Source of the DNA: Dechloromonas sp. UBA6271
GTDB taxonomy: Bacteria; Pseudomonadota; Gammaproteobacteria; Burkholderiales; Rhodocyclaceae
Length of the DNA stretch: 37,411 nucleotides
NCBI GenBank assembly: GCA_002440665.1
Contig: DJUX01000016.1
Location: 33,736-71,146 of the forward strand
Direction of reading: 5' to 3'
Position numbers and translations under genes: made by a program. The notes under the pieces were generated by a model that saw only the letters and a list, made by a program, of their open reading frames with translations, did no database searches and was not told where the DNA came from. Position 1 is the stretch's first letter. Every line of letters begins with the position of its first letter. Below are positions 24,761 to 32,881 of this stretch, piece by piece.

Positions 24761-25543
24761 TTAAGCGTAGGTCTTGATGAAATAGATGGCGGTCAGGCTG
24801 GCGCCGACGGCGATCACCAGCCGCTTCAGCCAGATGGCGGGCAGACGGCGGGCGACGGAGGCACCAGCATAGCCGCCGGCCATGGCGGTGACCAGCATGA
24901 CTGTGGTATGCGGCCAGCTGACGGCGCCGGCGACGATGAAGGTGGTCGACGAGACGAAATAGTTGACGCCGGAAGTCAGGTTCTTCAGCGCGTTGATTTC
25001 CTGGATGTCCTCGAAGCCCTGGATGGACAATGCGGCGAGCGTCAGGATACCCATGCCGGCCCCGAAGAAACCGCCATAGATGGCGACCATGAGCTGGAAG
25101 AGGGCACCGCCGGGGCCGCCCGGGTTGCGCACGCTGACATCGCCGCCCAGCCGGCCCTTGGCCCATTTGATCAGGCGCGAGAATTGGCTGCTGAAGGCGA
25201 ATAGCGCGGTAGCGACCAGCAACAGCCAGGGAATCATGCGCGAGAAGGACTCGTTGCTGGTGGCGAGCAGCAGCAGTCCGCCGGCGATGCCGCCGATCAG
25301 CGAGACGGCGACCAGCAGCAGGGCCCATTTGCCATGGCGCAAGGCCTCGCGGCGATAGGCCCAGGCGCTGACCAGGCTGGCCGGACAGAGGCCGACGGTG
25401 TTGCTGGCGTTGGCCATCACCGGCGGCACGCCGGCGGCGAGCAGGGCGGGGAAAGAGAAAAATGTACCGCCGCCGGCCATGGCGTTCATGCCGCCGGCGA
25501 GGAAGGCGCCGGCACCGACGAGGAGCATTTCGGTGGTTTGCAT
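24761..25543 (-). CDS. TauE/SafE family membrane exporter
   Basis: A 260-residue membrane protein of the sulfite exporter TauE/SafE family, with about eight hydrophobic segments. Diagnostic pieces are GAFLAGGMNAMAGGGTFFSFPALLAAGVPP near the N-terminus and the internal repeat GGFFGAGMGILTLAALSIQGFEDI near residue 140. These proteins move small anions, often sulfonates, sulfite or organosulfur compounds; the substrate here is unknown. It lies 22 bases upstream of aceB on the same strand, so the two may be co-transcribed, and it is divergent from a LysR gene that probably controls it. Confidence 0.88.
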   Translation of the reverse strand: MQTTEMLLVGAGAFLAGGMNAMAGGGTFFSFPALLAAGVPPVMANASNTVGLCPASLVSAWAYRREALRHGKWALLLVAVSLIGGIAGGLLLLATSNESFSRMIPWLLLVATALFAFSSQFSRLIKWAKGRLGGDVSVRNPGGPGGALFQLMVAIYGGFFGAGMGILTLAALSIQGFEDIQEINALKNLTSGVNYFVSSTTFIVAGAVSWPHTTVMLVTAMAGGYAGASVARRLPAIWLKRLVIAVGASLTAIYFIKTYA

Positions 25544-25591
25544 TTTTGACGGTCTGAAGGGCGTGGTTAGCGGACGAGTTGGATTCTATTG

Positions 25592-25650
25592 TTACTTGAG
25601 AGATAAAATAAGACCGCATTTTGGCGAAGATTCTTTTACCTGAGGTATAA
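25592..25650. promoter_or_regulatory. Paired LysR-type sites between tauE-like and lysR genes
   Basis: Two similar 15-base sequences, TTACTTGAGAGATAA (25592-25606) and TTACCTGAGGTATAA (25636-25650), match at 12 of 15 positions and start 44 bases apart, about four helical turns. The second contains the dyad ACCT-G-AGGT and overlaps the lysR ribosome site. The pair fits activation of the divergent gene plus autorepression by the LysR protein. Confidence 0.45.
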
Positions 25651-25654
25651 GGTG

Positions 25655-26557
25655 ATGTCCTCCTTCAAGCAGATTACGGCCTTTGTAAATGTTGCGACGC
25701 GCGGCAGCTTGTCGGCCGCGGCTCGCCAGGAAGGGGTGACGCCGGCGATTATCGGCCGCCGGCTGGATGCCCTGGAGGCCAGGCTGGGCGTGCGGCTGAT
25801 GGTACGGACGACGCGCAAGCTGACACTGACTTTCGAAGGCCAGGCCTTTCTCGAGGATTGCCAGAAGGTGCTCAACGACCTGGCCAACGCCGAGGCCGCC
25901 GTCTCGCTCGGCAGTGTGCGCGCAAGCGGCCAGTTGCGCGTGTCGGCCCCATCCGGCTTCGGGCGCCGGCATGTGGCGCCGCTGGTCGGCGACTTCATGC
26001 TGGCCAACCCGGAGGTTACGGTCAACCTCGATCTGAGCGACAGATTGGTCGATCTGCTTAACGAAAACATCGACTGCGCGATCCGTATCGGCGAACTGAC
26101 CGACTCCAGCCTGATCAGCGTGCGCCTCGGCGAAATGCGGCGCATGGTGGTGGCCAGCCCGGCTTACCTGGTGGCGCACGGCGTGCCGCGCGAACCGGGT
26201 GATCTGGCCGGCCACAATTGCCTGTCGCTCGGCCAGCAGCGCGGTTGGGTGTTCCGCAACCCGCAGGGTGGCGAGGTGGATACGATCAAGGTCGGCGGCA
26301 GCTTCGAATGCAACGACGGCGCCGTGCTGCACGAATGGGCGCTGGCCGGACGCGGGCTGGCCTGGCGTTCGCTGTGGGAAGTCGGGCAGGATCTGAAGGA
26401 GGGCACGCTGACTTCGGTGCTCGACGCCTGGCAGGCGCCGCCGATGGGCATCTACGCGGTGTTTCCGCAACGCCGGCACCTGCCGCTGCGGGTCCGGCTG
26501 TTCATCGACCTGCTGAAGGAAACCTACGGGCGGCCCAGTTACTGGGAATTGCGGTGA
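25655..26557 (+). CDS. LysR-type transcriptional regulator
   Basis: About 300 residues. The N-terminal winged helix-turn-helix is typical: FKQITAFVNVATRGSLSAAARQEGVTPAIIGRRLDALEARLGVRLMVRTTRKLTLT. A periplasmic-binding-protein-like effector domain follows (about 90-295). ATG 25655 is preceded by an overlapping GTG at 25652, with GAGG about 10 bases upstream. The gene is divergent from the TauE/SafE exporter with a 111-base shared promoter region holding two LysR-like sites, so that exporter, and perhaps aceB, is the likely target. The inducer is not known. Confidence 0.93.
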   Translation: MSSFKQITAFVNVATRGSLSAAARQEGVTPAIIGRRLDALEARLGVRLMVRTTRKLTLTFEGQAFLEDCQKVLNDLANAEAAVSLGSVRASGQLRVSAPSGFGRRHVAPLVGDFMLANPEVTVNLDLSDRLVDLLNENIDCAIRIGELTDSSLISVRLGEMRRMVVASPAYLVAHGVPREPGDLAGHNCLSLGQQRGWVFRNPQGGEVDTIKVGGSFECNDGAVLHEWALAGRGLAWRSLWEVGQDLKEGTLTSVLDAWQAPPMGIYAVFPQRRHLPLRVRLFIDLLKETYGRPSYWELR

Positions 26558-26564
26558 AACTGGC

Positions 26565-26918
26565 ATGAAAAAACCGGTCTACCGCATCCTCGGGCTGTGT
26601 TCGGTCGGGCTGGGCGTGCTTGGCGCCTTTCTGCCGCTGCTGCCGACGACCCCCTTCCTGATCCTGGCTGCCTATTTCTTTTCCCGCTCCCATCCGGAAT
26701 GGGAGGCGCGCCTGCTGGCGCATCCCGAGGTCGGTCCGGCGATCCGTGCCTGGCGTGACCACGGCGCCATACCGCGCGTGGCCAAGCGGCTGGCCGCGCT
26801 GTTGCTGGCAATCAGCGCCATCGGCGGCTGGCTGACGCTGCCAGAGCCGTGGTGTTACGTGCCGGCGGCAGTTGGTGTGCTGGTCCTGTCGTGGATGTGG
26901 ACGCGGCCGAGCGTCTAG
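26565..26918 (+). CDS. YbaN/DUF454 family inner-membrane protein
   Basis: A 117-residue protein starting MKKPVYRILGLCSVGLGVLGAFLPLLPTTPFLILAAYFFSRSHP, the hallmark of the YbaN (DUF454) family. Further conserved are WEARLLAHPEVGPAIRAWRDHGAIPR and two C-terminal hydrophobic segments. It should be an inner-membrane protein of unknown function. It starts 7 bases after the lysR stop and its stop overlaps the end of the convergent glycosylase gene. Confidence 0.88.
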   Translation: MKKPVYRILGLCSVGLGVLGAFLPLLPTTPFLILAAYFFSRSHPEWEARLLAHPEVGPAIRAWRDHGAIPRVAKRLAALLLAISAIGGWLTLPEPWCYVPAAVGVLVLSWMWTRPSV

Positions 26919-27430
26919 TCGGCAAGTGCGTCGGCGACGGCGCGCCAGGCCAGCAATTTTTGTTCGAATGAACGCCCGGCGTGGGCCGCGCTGGTCGACG
27001 GCAGTCGGGTAAAGGCGATTTCCCGTTCCGGCATGGCGAGTTTGATGTGCCGCCGGAAGCAGCTTTCGGCCTTGGCACCGTTGAAGAAGACGTGATGGAT
27101 CGCCGGGTGTCCGGCGAGGAATCCGGCCAGGTCGTTGGCGACCAGTGTGTCGTCTTCTATGGCCGAATCAAGGCTGCCCTGGCGGCGGCAGGAATACAGC
27201 ACGTCCCACACCGCAACGCGGGCCCGGCACAGCGCGGCTGCCCGCGCCGGATAAGCCAGCTGCGGCGGGATACGCAGCAACTCGCCCATGAGTGGCCAGA
27301 AGGCGTTGCGCGGGTGCGCGTAATACTGCTTGGCGGCGAGCGAGGCCAGTCCGGGCATACTGCCGAGGATCAGGATGCGGGCGTCGGGGGCGCTTAGCGG
27401 AGGAAAACTGCGGGCGTGGTGGTCGGGCAT
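26915..27430 (-). CDS. Hypoxanthine-DNA glycosylase-like (UDG superfamily) protein
   Basis: About 171 residues of the uracil-DNA glycosylase superfamily, closest in style to the family-6 hypoxanthine (deoxyinosine)-DNA glycosylases. It starts MPDHHARSFPPLSAPDARILILGSMPG. It then has QYYAHPRNAFWP, whose Asn is the probable catalytic residue, and the LPSTSAAHA motif near residue 140 for minor-groove intercalation. Its role would be removal of deaminated adenine. ATG 27430 gives the family N-terminus; the frame stays open to 27493 but adds a basic tail. It is the last core-type gene before the integrated element. Confidence 0.8.
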   Translation of the reverse strand: MPDHHARSFPPLSAPDARILILGSMPGLASLAAKQYYAHPRNAFWPLMGELLRIPPQLAYPARAAALCRARVAVWDVLYSCRRQGSLDSAIEDDTLVANDLAGFLAGHPAIHHVFFNGAKAESCFRRHIKLAMPEREIAFTRLPSTSAAHAGRSFEQKLLAWRAVADALAD

Positions 27431-27452
27431 TTTGCGGCTGCAATGAATAAGG

Positions 27453-27473
27453 CCGGCGCCTTGTGAGCGCCGG
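27453..27473. other. GC-rich hairpin upstream of glycosylase gene
   Basis: CCGGCGC (27453-27459) and GCGCCGG (27467-27473) form a perfect 7-bp stem with a 7-base loop. There is no T-run on either side, so it is not a clear terminator. It lies between the glycosylase start and the left end of the integrated element. Confidence 0.3.
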
Positions 27474-27491
27474 TTCATGAATATTACCATC

Positions 27492-27507
27492 ATTAACGCT
27501 CGTTAAT
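27492..27507. promoter_or_regulatory. Palindrome with AACG/CGTT boxes before integrase
   Basis: ATTAACG-CT-CGTTAAT is a perfect inverted repeat, directly followed by another CGTTATT and, 70 bases on, by TTTTTAACGATTT. Further on, GCTAGCCC is repeated within 11 bases (27587-27605) before the integrase ATG. The AT-rich stretch with repeated AACG boxes could hold integrase arm sites or an attachment core. No matching second copy was found to the right. Confidence 0.35.
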
Positions 27508-27615
27508 CGTTATTGATTTAAAAGTGTTTTATGAGAGAATGACATTAATGAAACTTGATGCTTGTCATCGGTTTTTAACGATTTCTGCTAGCCCGGTGCT
27601 AGCCCAAGGTGTCCG

Positions 27616-28953
27616 ATGCCCGATAGAGTGAAGTTTACGAAGAGCAGAGTTGCAGCTTTTCCGCAGCCCGTATCCGGACGAGCGACGTACTACGATGAAA
27701 CAGTTCAGAAGTTGGCCCTTCGGGTAACGGCTGCCGGTTCTCGCACCTTCTACGTGGTCAAGCGCGCCGGTGCTGAAATGGTCTGGCTGAAGCTTGGCAC
27801 TTTCCCGGATATGACTGTCGAGCGTGCTCGTGAAGAAGCCGAGAAGGCGCTGGGGGATTTTGCGGCCGATCAGAATCCGGCGACCATCCGCAGGGCGCGC
27901 CGCCAGGAAATGACTGTTAGCGAGTTTTTCGACAATGAGTACAACCGGCGGCATTTGTCGAAATTGCGGTCGGGAAAGCGGCGAGCGAATGTGTTCGCTA
28001 ACCACATCCGTCCGCAAATCGGCAGCAAGAAACTTTCTGATGTTGATCGTCAGATGGTCGCGCGCATTCTTGGCGAGATGGATGGGAACGGTTACGCCGG
28101 CCACACCATCAACCACGTTCGCAACTTGGTTTCAGGCATGTACCGCCATGCCATCGAGTGGGGGTTCGCTGAAGCTAACCCGGTATCCGGAATCCGCGGG
28201 CGCAAGGGGGTCAAGCGCGACCGCTTCATGCGTGGCGATGAGCTACCTAGATTTTTCAGTTCATTGGCAGCGGAAGAGAATGAAACGTTGCGCGATTATC
28301 TGCTTGTGTCGTTGCTTACCGGGGCAAGGCGGAGCAACGTGCTCGAGATGCGCTGGCGTGATGTCCAACTTGATGAAGGCGTCTGGACAATCGGGCGCAC
28401 GAAGAACGATGAACCGCAGAACGTCACGCTAAGCCCGGAAGCCATAGAAATCCTTCGCGCCAGGGAAGGCTGTCACGCCGATTGGGTTTTCCCTGGGCGC
28501 AGCAAGCGCGGGCACATGACCGAACCGAAATCAGGCTGGAAGCGCATCCTCGACCGGGATGAACTGGAGCGTATTCGCGCAAAGATCGAGGCAGCCAGTG
28601 GGCAAGTAGTTAATCAGCAGGGTTCCAGGTCGATCGCAGTGCAACTTCGAGGCGCAAAGGCTGAAGGGGAAAGGCTTGGCATTGATGTCTCGGATGAGAG
28701 ATTGCCTGACCTTCATATTCACGATCTGCGACGCACCCTGGGTAGTTGGCAGGCCAAGACTGGCGCGTCGTTAGTCATCATCGGCAAGAGCCTGAACCAT
28801 AAATCAATTTCTGCAACTGCAATTTATGCCCGGCTTGACCTTGACCCGGTGCGCCAGTCCGTGAATATCGCAACGGCGGCAATGCTTGAAGCAGGCGGCT
28901 TAAAGCCCGTCGCTAAAATCAAGCAAATCAAGGGGCGGGAAAGATCCGCATAA
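27616..28953 (+). CDS. int: Tyrosine-type site-specific integrase
   Basis: A 445-residue P4/phage-type integrase. It has an N-terminal arm-binding domain (about 1-90, with YYDETVQKLALRVTAAGSRTFYV), a core-binding helical domain (about 97-195) and a catalytic domain. The catalytic residues are visible: Arg238 in LLTGARRSNVLEMRW, Lys263 in RTKND, His369 and Arg372 in HIHDLRRTLGSW, His395 in LNHKS and nucleophile Tyr404 in AIYARLD. All are intact, so the enzyme should be active. A spacer of about 60 residues lies between the Lys and His-x-x-Arg blocks, longer than in many relatives. It is the first gene of the integrated element and reads inward. Confidence 0.94.
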   Translation: MPDRVKFTKSRVAAFPQPVSGRATYYDETVQKLALRVTAAGSRTFYVVKRAGAEMVWLKLGTFPDMTVERAREEAEKALGDFAADQNPATIRRARRQEMTVSEFFDNEYNRRHLSKLRSGKRRANVFANHIRPQIGSKKLSDVDRQMVARILGEMDGNGYAGHTINHVRNLVSGMYRHAIEWGFAEANPVSGIRGRKGVKRDRFMRGDELPRFFSSLAAEENETLRDYLLVSLLTGARRSNVLEMRWRDVQLDEGVWTIGRTKNDEPQNVTLSPEAIEILRAREGCHADWVFPGRSKRGHMTEPKSGWKRILDRDELERIRAKIEAASGQVVNQQGSRSIAVQLRGAKAEGERLGIDVSDERLPDLHIHDLRRTLGSWQAKTGASLVIIGKSLNHKSISATAIYARLDLDPVRQSVNIATAAMLEAGGLKPVAKIKQIKGRERSA

Positions 28954-29062
28954 ACCTTGATAAGTCGTGAATAACTTTTGTTAAGGCGCAGTAGAATTCC
29001 CTTGTTCGCTTCATCGGCCAGCATGAGGCGAGCATTGTCAATCGGCTGGCAAAGGATATTTC

Positions 29063-29401
29063 ATGAACGTTTCTGCAAACACTATCGAGCTGGTCGCTCG
29101 GTTTGGTGAGTACGATGACCGGCGTAGTTTTCTCGACCACACGCTTCCCATTTTTACGAGCGCGGCAACATCGGCGATCAAGTTTCCCGCGATCATCAAG
29201 GCTTTTGCGGTACGCATTCAACGCGCTGCCCGCTCTGTCCGCTCCGCTGTTCGTCAAACGTTCGCCGCTCGCAAAGCCGCCAAGGCCGCTGATAGCGGAG
29301 GTGGATCATCTGACCCTGACGGGCGACGACCGCACACAAAACCCAACACAAGCAAGACCCGTTTGACCGTTTCCACCTTCCTGATTGGAGGTGCGAAATG
29401 A
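29063..29401 (+). CDS. Small basic protein of integrated element
   Basis: A 112-residue protein with no recognised family. The N-terminal 60 residues look helical (IELVARFGEYDDRRSFLDHTLPIF). The middle is strongly basic (RIQRAARSVRSAVRQTFAARKAAKA) and the tail is low in complexity, consistent with nucleic-acid binding. AGGA sits 8 bases before the ATG. Its TGA overlaps the start of the AlpA-like gene (ATGA), which supports it being real and first in the element's main operon. Confidence 0.6.
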   Translation: MNVSANTIELVARFGEYDDRRSFLDHTLPIFTSAATSAIKFPAIIKAFAVRIQRAARSVRSAVRQTFAARKAAKAADSGGGSSDPDGRRPHTKPNTSKTRLTVSTFLIGGAK

Positions 29402-29643
29402 ACAAGCAACAATCGCAAAGCCTTTCCGAGATCATCCGTCAGAGCGCAACGCTCAATGACCTTCTCGACGAAAAACAGGCTGCATCAATCCTTCAAGTAA
29501 AACCCGGCACGCTCTCTGTTTGGCGTAGCACTGGCCGCTATTCAATTCCGTTCGTCAAAGTCGGGCGTAGCGTTCGCTATCGCCTAGGCGATCTGAATGC
29601 GTGGCTGGAGAGCCGCACCCAAGCCAACGGCGCAACGGCGTAA
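29398..29643 (+). CDS. AlpA/excisionase-type DNA-binding protein
   Basis: An 81-residue MerR-like helix-turn-helix protein. DLLDEKQAASILQVKPGTLSVWRSTGRYSIPFVKVGRSVRYRLGDLNAWLESR is the standard excisionase/AlpA fold with an HTH followed by a VRY wing. In P4-like elements AlpA activates integrase expression and excision, so it is probably the element's directionality factor. A strong GGAGG precedes the ATG, which overlaps the stop of the gene before. Confidence 0.88.
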   Translation: MNKQQSQSLSEIIRQSATLNDLLDEKQAASILQVKPGTLSVWRSTGRYSIPFVKVGRSVRYRLGDLNAWLESRTQANGATA

Positions 29644-29654
29644 AGGGGCGGGCC

Positions 29655-29909
29655 ATGAAGATAAACAAAAAAGCCGCACAAGTGGCAGGCACCGGCACGG
29701 CTTCAAAAACTGCATTGGATAGCTGCAATCATACCAGAACTGATCCATTGATAGGCTGGTTCAATCTCGCCAAGCCTTCCCGCGACCGCCAGCCGAAAAG
29801 ATCGTGGAAACGCGGCAAGCAACACGGACGCATTGACGCCAATCTGGCCGCACAGCTGGCGCTGTTGATTGTGCTTGTCGTGCTGATCGTCGGCGGGGTG
29901 CAATCATGA
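29655..29909 (+). CDS. Small C-terminal membrane-anchored protein
   Basis: About 84 residues beginning MKINKKAAQVAG from ATG 29655 with an AGGGG site. The body is basic (PSRDRQPKRSWKRGKQHGR). The C-terminus ends in one hydrophobic helix, LAAQLALLIVLVVLIVGGV, so it is probably a tail-anchored inner-membrane protein. The stop overlaps the start of the replication gene. No family recognised. Confidence 0.6.
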   Translation: MKINKKAAQVAGTGTASKTALDSCNHTRTDPLIGWFNLAKPSRDRQPKRSWKRGKQHGRIDANLAAQLALLIVLVVLIVGGVQS

Positions 29910-32164
29910 GCGGCGATATTGAGCGCATCCGCGAAGCCCTGCAATTCATTGACCCGAACGACCGCGATACCTGGCTGAAAGTGGGCATGGCGATCAAGTC
30001 CGAACTTGCCGAAACCGGCTTTGACGTGTGGGAAGCATGGAGCCTACACGCCGAATCCTTCAATACCAAAGATGCGCGGGACGTATGGAAGAGCATCCGG
30101 GCCGGTGGCAAGGTGACTATCGGGACGCTGTTCTATGAAGCCAAGGCGAACGGCTGGCGCGATGATGGCAGCTACCAGAAGCCGACACCGGAAGAACTGG
30201 AAACCCGCCGTCAAGCTGCGGTCGACCGGGATAACCGGGATAGATTGGCAATAGCCCGCGAACGTGCCGAGACGGCGAAGAATGCGGCGGCGATCATGAA
30301 AGTGTCGACCGGGGCGAAAGCCGATCTTTCCTACCTTGCCCGCAAGCGGGTTTCCCCCGTGACAACCCTGCGCGAGATTGACGCGGGCGCGGCGGCGGCG
30401 ATCCTGGGCTATCCCCCGAAGTCGGGCGGCGATCAACTGACCGGGCGCTTGCTGGTGGTTCCCGTCAAGCAAGGCGATGGCCTATCAACGCTGGAACTGA
30501 TTGACGAGTCCGGGCGCAAGGCGGCACTGGCCGGGCGCGGTAGCAAGGTGGGCGGGTATTGGGCAACCGAACGCCTGCCCGATGGCGACGGCGACGGCCT
30601 GACCCTGCTGATAGGTGAAGGCGTGGCGACCGGGCTATCGGCATCGGAAGCGACCGGACACCCGGCCATTGCGGCGCTATCGTCGGGCAACCTGCCTGCG
30701 GTGGCGAAGGCGATGCGCGAACGCTATCCGGCAGCGGCGCTGGTGATTCTGGCTGATCTGGTGAAGGCAACCGGCGAACCCGATCGCCATGCCATCGAGG
30801 CCGCAAAAGTCGGCGTTGGCAAGACGGCAATCCCCGACTTCGGCAGCGACCGCGATCCCGAAATGAAGGACATGAATGACCTGTTCATTCTTGACGGCGC
30901 GGAGGCCGTAGCGCAAGCCATAGCGAACGCGAGCGCACCGGATGGGGCAAAGGTTCAAGCCGACGAAGGGAACGCGCCAGCGGGCGAATACGCGCGGAAC
31001 GTGAATCTGATCCGGGCCAGCGATGTAACACCCGAATCGATTGCATGGCTTTGGAATGGCTGGTTGGCGGCGGGCAAGATGCACGTCTTTGGGGGCGCAC
31101 CAGGCACTGGCAAGACGACGATTAGCATGGGCCTGGCAGCGACCGTGACAACCGGCGGACGCTGGCCGGATGGCACCCGATCCATTGTCGGGAACGTGGT
31201 GATCTGGAGCGGCGAGGATGATCCCGCCGATACCCTGATTCCCCGGCTGGTGCTATCGGGCGCTGATCTATCCCGCGTCTACTTCATTGCTGACATTCGG
31301 GAAGGCAACGAGCGGCGATCATTCGACCCTGCTCGCGACATGGAACCGCTTCGGCGCAAGCTGGCCGAAATCGGCGGCGTAAAACTGCTGATCGTTGATC
31401 CTGTGGTTTCGGCCATTGCGGGAGACAGCCACAAGAATGCAGAGGTACGGCGCGGGCTGCAACCGCTGGTTGATCTGGCTGGTTCGATGCGCTGCGCTCT
31501 GTTGGGAATCACGCACTTTTCCAAGGGAACCGGCGGACGCGATCCAGTGGAGAGATTGACCGGAAGCCTGGCCTTTGGCGCACTTGCCCGCGTGGTATTG
31601 GTGGCAGCGAAGCACCAGGAGGAAGGCGAGGACGGACGCACCGTGCGGCTGTTTTGCCGTGCTAAGTCGAACATCGGGCCGGATGACGGCGGATTTGAAT
31701 ACGATCTGCACCAGGCTGAACTGAAAACCCATCCCGGCATCTTCGCATCGTCTGTGCAGTGGGGCGAAGCGGTGGAAGGCGCGGCGCGAGAACTGTTGGC
31801 GACGGCGGACGCGACCGGCGACGATGGCGAGGGCGGCTCCCTGGCCGATGCCAAGCGATTCCTTTCTGATCTGTTGGTGGATGGGCCATTGCCGACCAAG
31901 ACCATCAAGGCGGATGCGGATGGCGCGGGGTATTCCTGGGCGACGATCCGGCGGGCGCAAAAGGCGCTTGGGATTGAGCCAGTGAAGGAAGGCATGAAAG
32001 CCGGATGGGTATGGCGGATGCCTGGGCAGGAAGCCGCGAAAGCGCTCCTTGAAAACGCGAAGATGCTCAACAATCCCGAAGATGCCCAACAAAAAGAGGT
32101 GAGCACCTTCGGGGAAATTGAGCACCTTCGGAATGATCCGGGCGCGGTGGAGGTAGAAATATGA
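29906..32164 (+). CDS. PriCT-2/Toprim/helicase replication protein
   Basis: A 752-residue replication protein of satellites and islands. Residues 1-85 form a PriCT-2-like domain (ALQFIDPNDRDTWLKVGMAIKSEL). About 170-335 is a Toprim-type primase region (LLIGEGVATGLSA with the catalytic Glu, ILADLV near 282, and KDMNDLFILDG). About 365-600 is a RecA-fold helicase with Walker A FGGAPGTGKTT (395-405) and Walker B KLLIVDPV (near 485). A C-terminal winged-helix-like segment follows (LPTKTIKADADGAGYSWATIRRAQKALG). The second acidic pair of the Toprim motif, usually DND, reads ADLVK here, so primase activity is uncertain. Start overlaps the gene before. Confidence 0.85.
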   Translation: MSGDIERIREALQFIDPNDRDTWLKVGMAIKSELAETGFDVWEAWSLHAESFNTKDARDVWKSIRAGGKVTIGTLFYEAKANGWRDDGSYQKPTPEELETRRQAAVDRDNRDRLAIARERAETAKNAAAIMKVSTGAKADLSYLARKRVSPVTTLREIDAGAAAAILGYPPKSGGDQLTGRLLVVPVKQGDGLSTLELIDESGRKAALAGRGSKVGGYWATERLPDGDGDGLTLLIGEGVATGLSASEATGHPAIAALSSGNLPAVAKAMRERYPAAALVILADLVKATGEPDRHAIEAAKVGVGKTAIPDFGSDRDPEMKDMNDLFILDGAEAVAQAIANASAPDGAKVQADEGNAPAGEYARNVNLIRASDVTPESIAWLWNGWLAAGKMHVFGGAPGTGKTTISMGLAATVTTGGRWPDGTRSIVGNVVIWSGEDDPADTLIPRLVLSGADLSRVYFIADIREGNERRSFDPARDMEPLRRKLAEIGGVKLLIVDPVVSAIAGDSHKNAEVRRGLQPLVDLAGSMRCALLGITHFSKGTGGRDPVERLTGSLAFGALARVVLVAAKHQEEGEDGRTVRLFCRAKSNIGPDDGGFEYDLHQAELKTHPGIFASSVQWGEAVEGAARELLATADATGDDGEGGSLADAKRFLSDLLVDGPLPTKTIKADADGAGYSWATIRRAQKALGIEPVKEGMKAGWVWRMPGQEAAKALLENAKMLNNPEDAQQKEVSTFGEIEHLRNDPGAVEVEI

Positions 32165-32868
32165 CCCCGGCGACCATCATCCGCGAGGCGCAAGCGGAAG
32201 GGGTGAGGCTGCTACTTTCCTCGACTGGCACCATCAAGGCGACCGGCGACAGCGTGGCGGTGAATCGCTGGCTGGCCGTGATCCGCGAACACAAGGCGGA
32301 AATCATTGACGTGCTGAAAGTCGGCGCTGGTGACATGGCGACCGCTTCCCGCTGGTGGCTGATTCACTATTCCGAGCGCGATCCTGTGGAAGTGGCCTGC
32401 TGTCCCGAGGCGACCCATGCCGACATTCTGGAGCGGCACCCGGACGCGGTAGCGGCGGCACCCTTTACCCCGACCATCCGGCAACCGTCGGCATCCCTGA
32501 CCGCCAGCGAGGAAACGGCAGTCCGGGCATGGCTGGCACTGATCGAGGAAACCGACCCGGTGATCATTGGCGAAGTGATAGGCCAGTGCCAGCGGGATGC
32601 AGAGGCGCGGGACTACTTCACCGGGCGGGCGGCGGTGGAATTGCCGAAGCCTGACCCGTTCCCTGATGACCGGCGGCAATGTTCGCAATGCCTGAACCGG
32701 CGGGGACGGGCTTGCAGCATTGGCAAGCCTGAACGCGGGGCGCTGGTAGTGGCAAATCGAGGCTATTGGCCTGCGCCTGACATCCTTCAACGATGCGCGG
32801 GCTACCTGCCGAATGTAACTGACAACGATCAACAACCGCGCCGGGAACGCTGGCCGGGGCTGATCTAG
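32161..32868 (+). CDS. Element protein with Cys motif, unknown function
   Basis: A 235-residue protein. The N-terminal 50 residues (MTPATIIREAQAEGVRLLLSSTG..., EHKAEIIDVLK) resemble the small helical-hairpin domain found at the start of some element proteins (TubC docking-like). The C-terminal part has CSQCLNRRGRACSIG, a C-x2-C-x7-C pattern that may bind metal. ATG overlaps the stop of the replication gene and a strong GGAGG is present, so it belongs to the same operon. A helper role in replication is possible but unproven. Confidence 0.6.
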   Translation: MTPATIIREAQAEGVRLLLSSTGTIKATGDSVAVNRWLAVIREHKAEIIDVLKVGAGDMATASRWWLIHYSERDPVEVACCPEATHADILERHPDAVAAAPFTPTIRQPSASLTASEETAVRAWLALIEETDPVIIGEVIGQCQRDAEARDYFTGRAAVELPKPDPFPDDRRQCSQCLNRRGRACSIGKPERGALVVANRGYWPAPDILQRCAGYLPNVTDNDQQPRRERWPGLI

Positions 32869-32881
32869 AAAGGAGGAAATG

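Noticed and set aside
27431..27615. A tRNA gene as the integration target next to the integrase
   Set aside because: No cloverleaf, T-arm or CCA end could be built from either strand.
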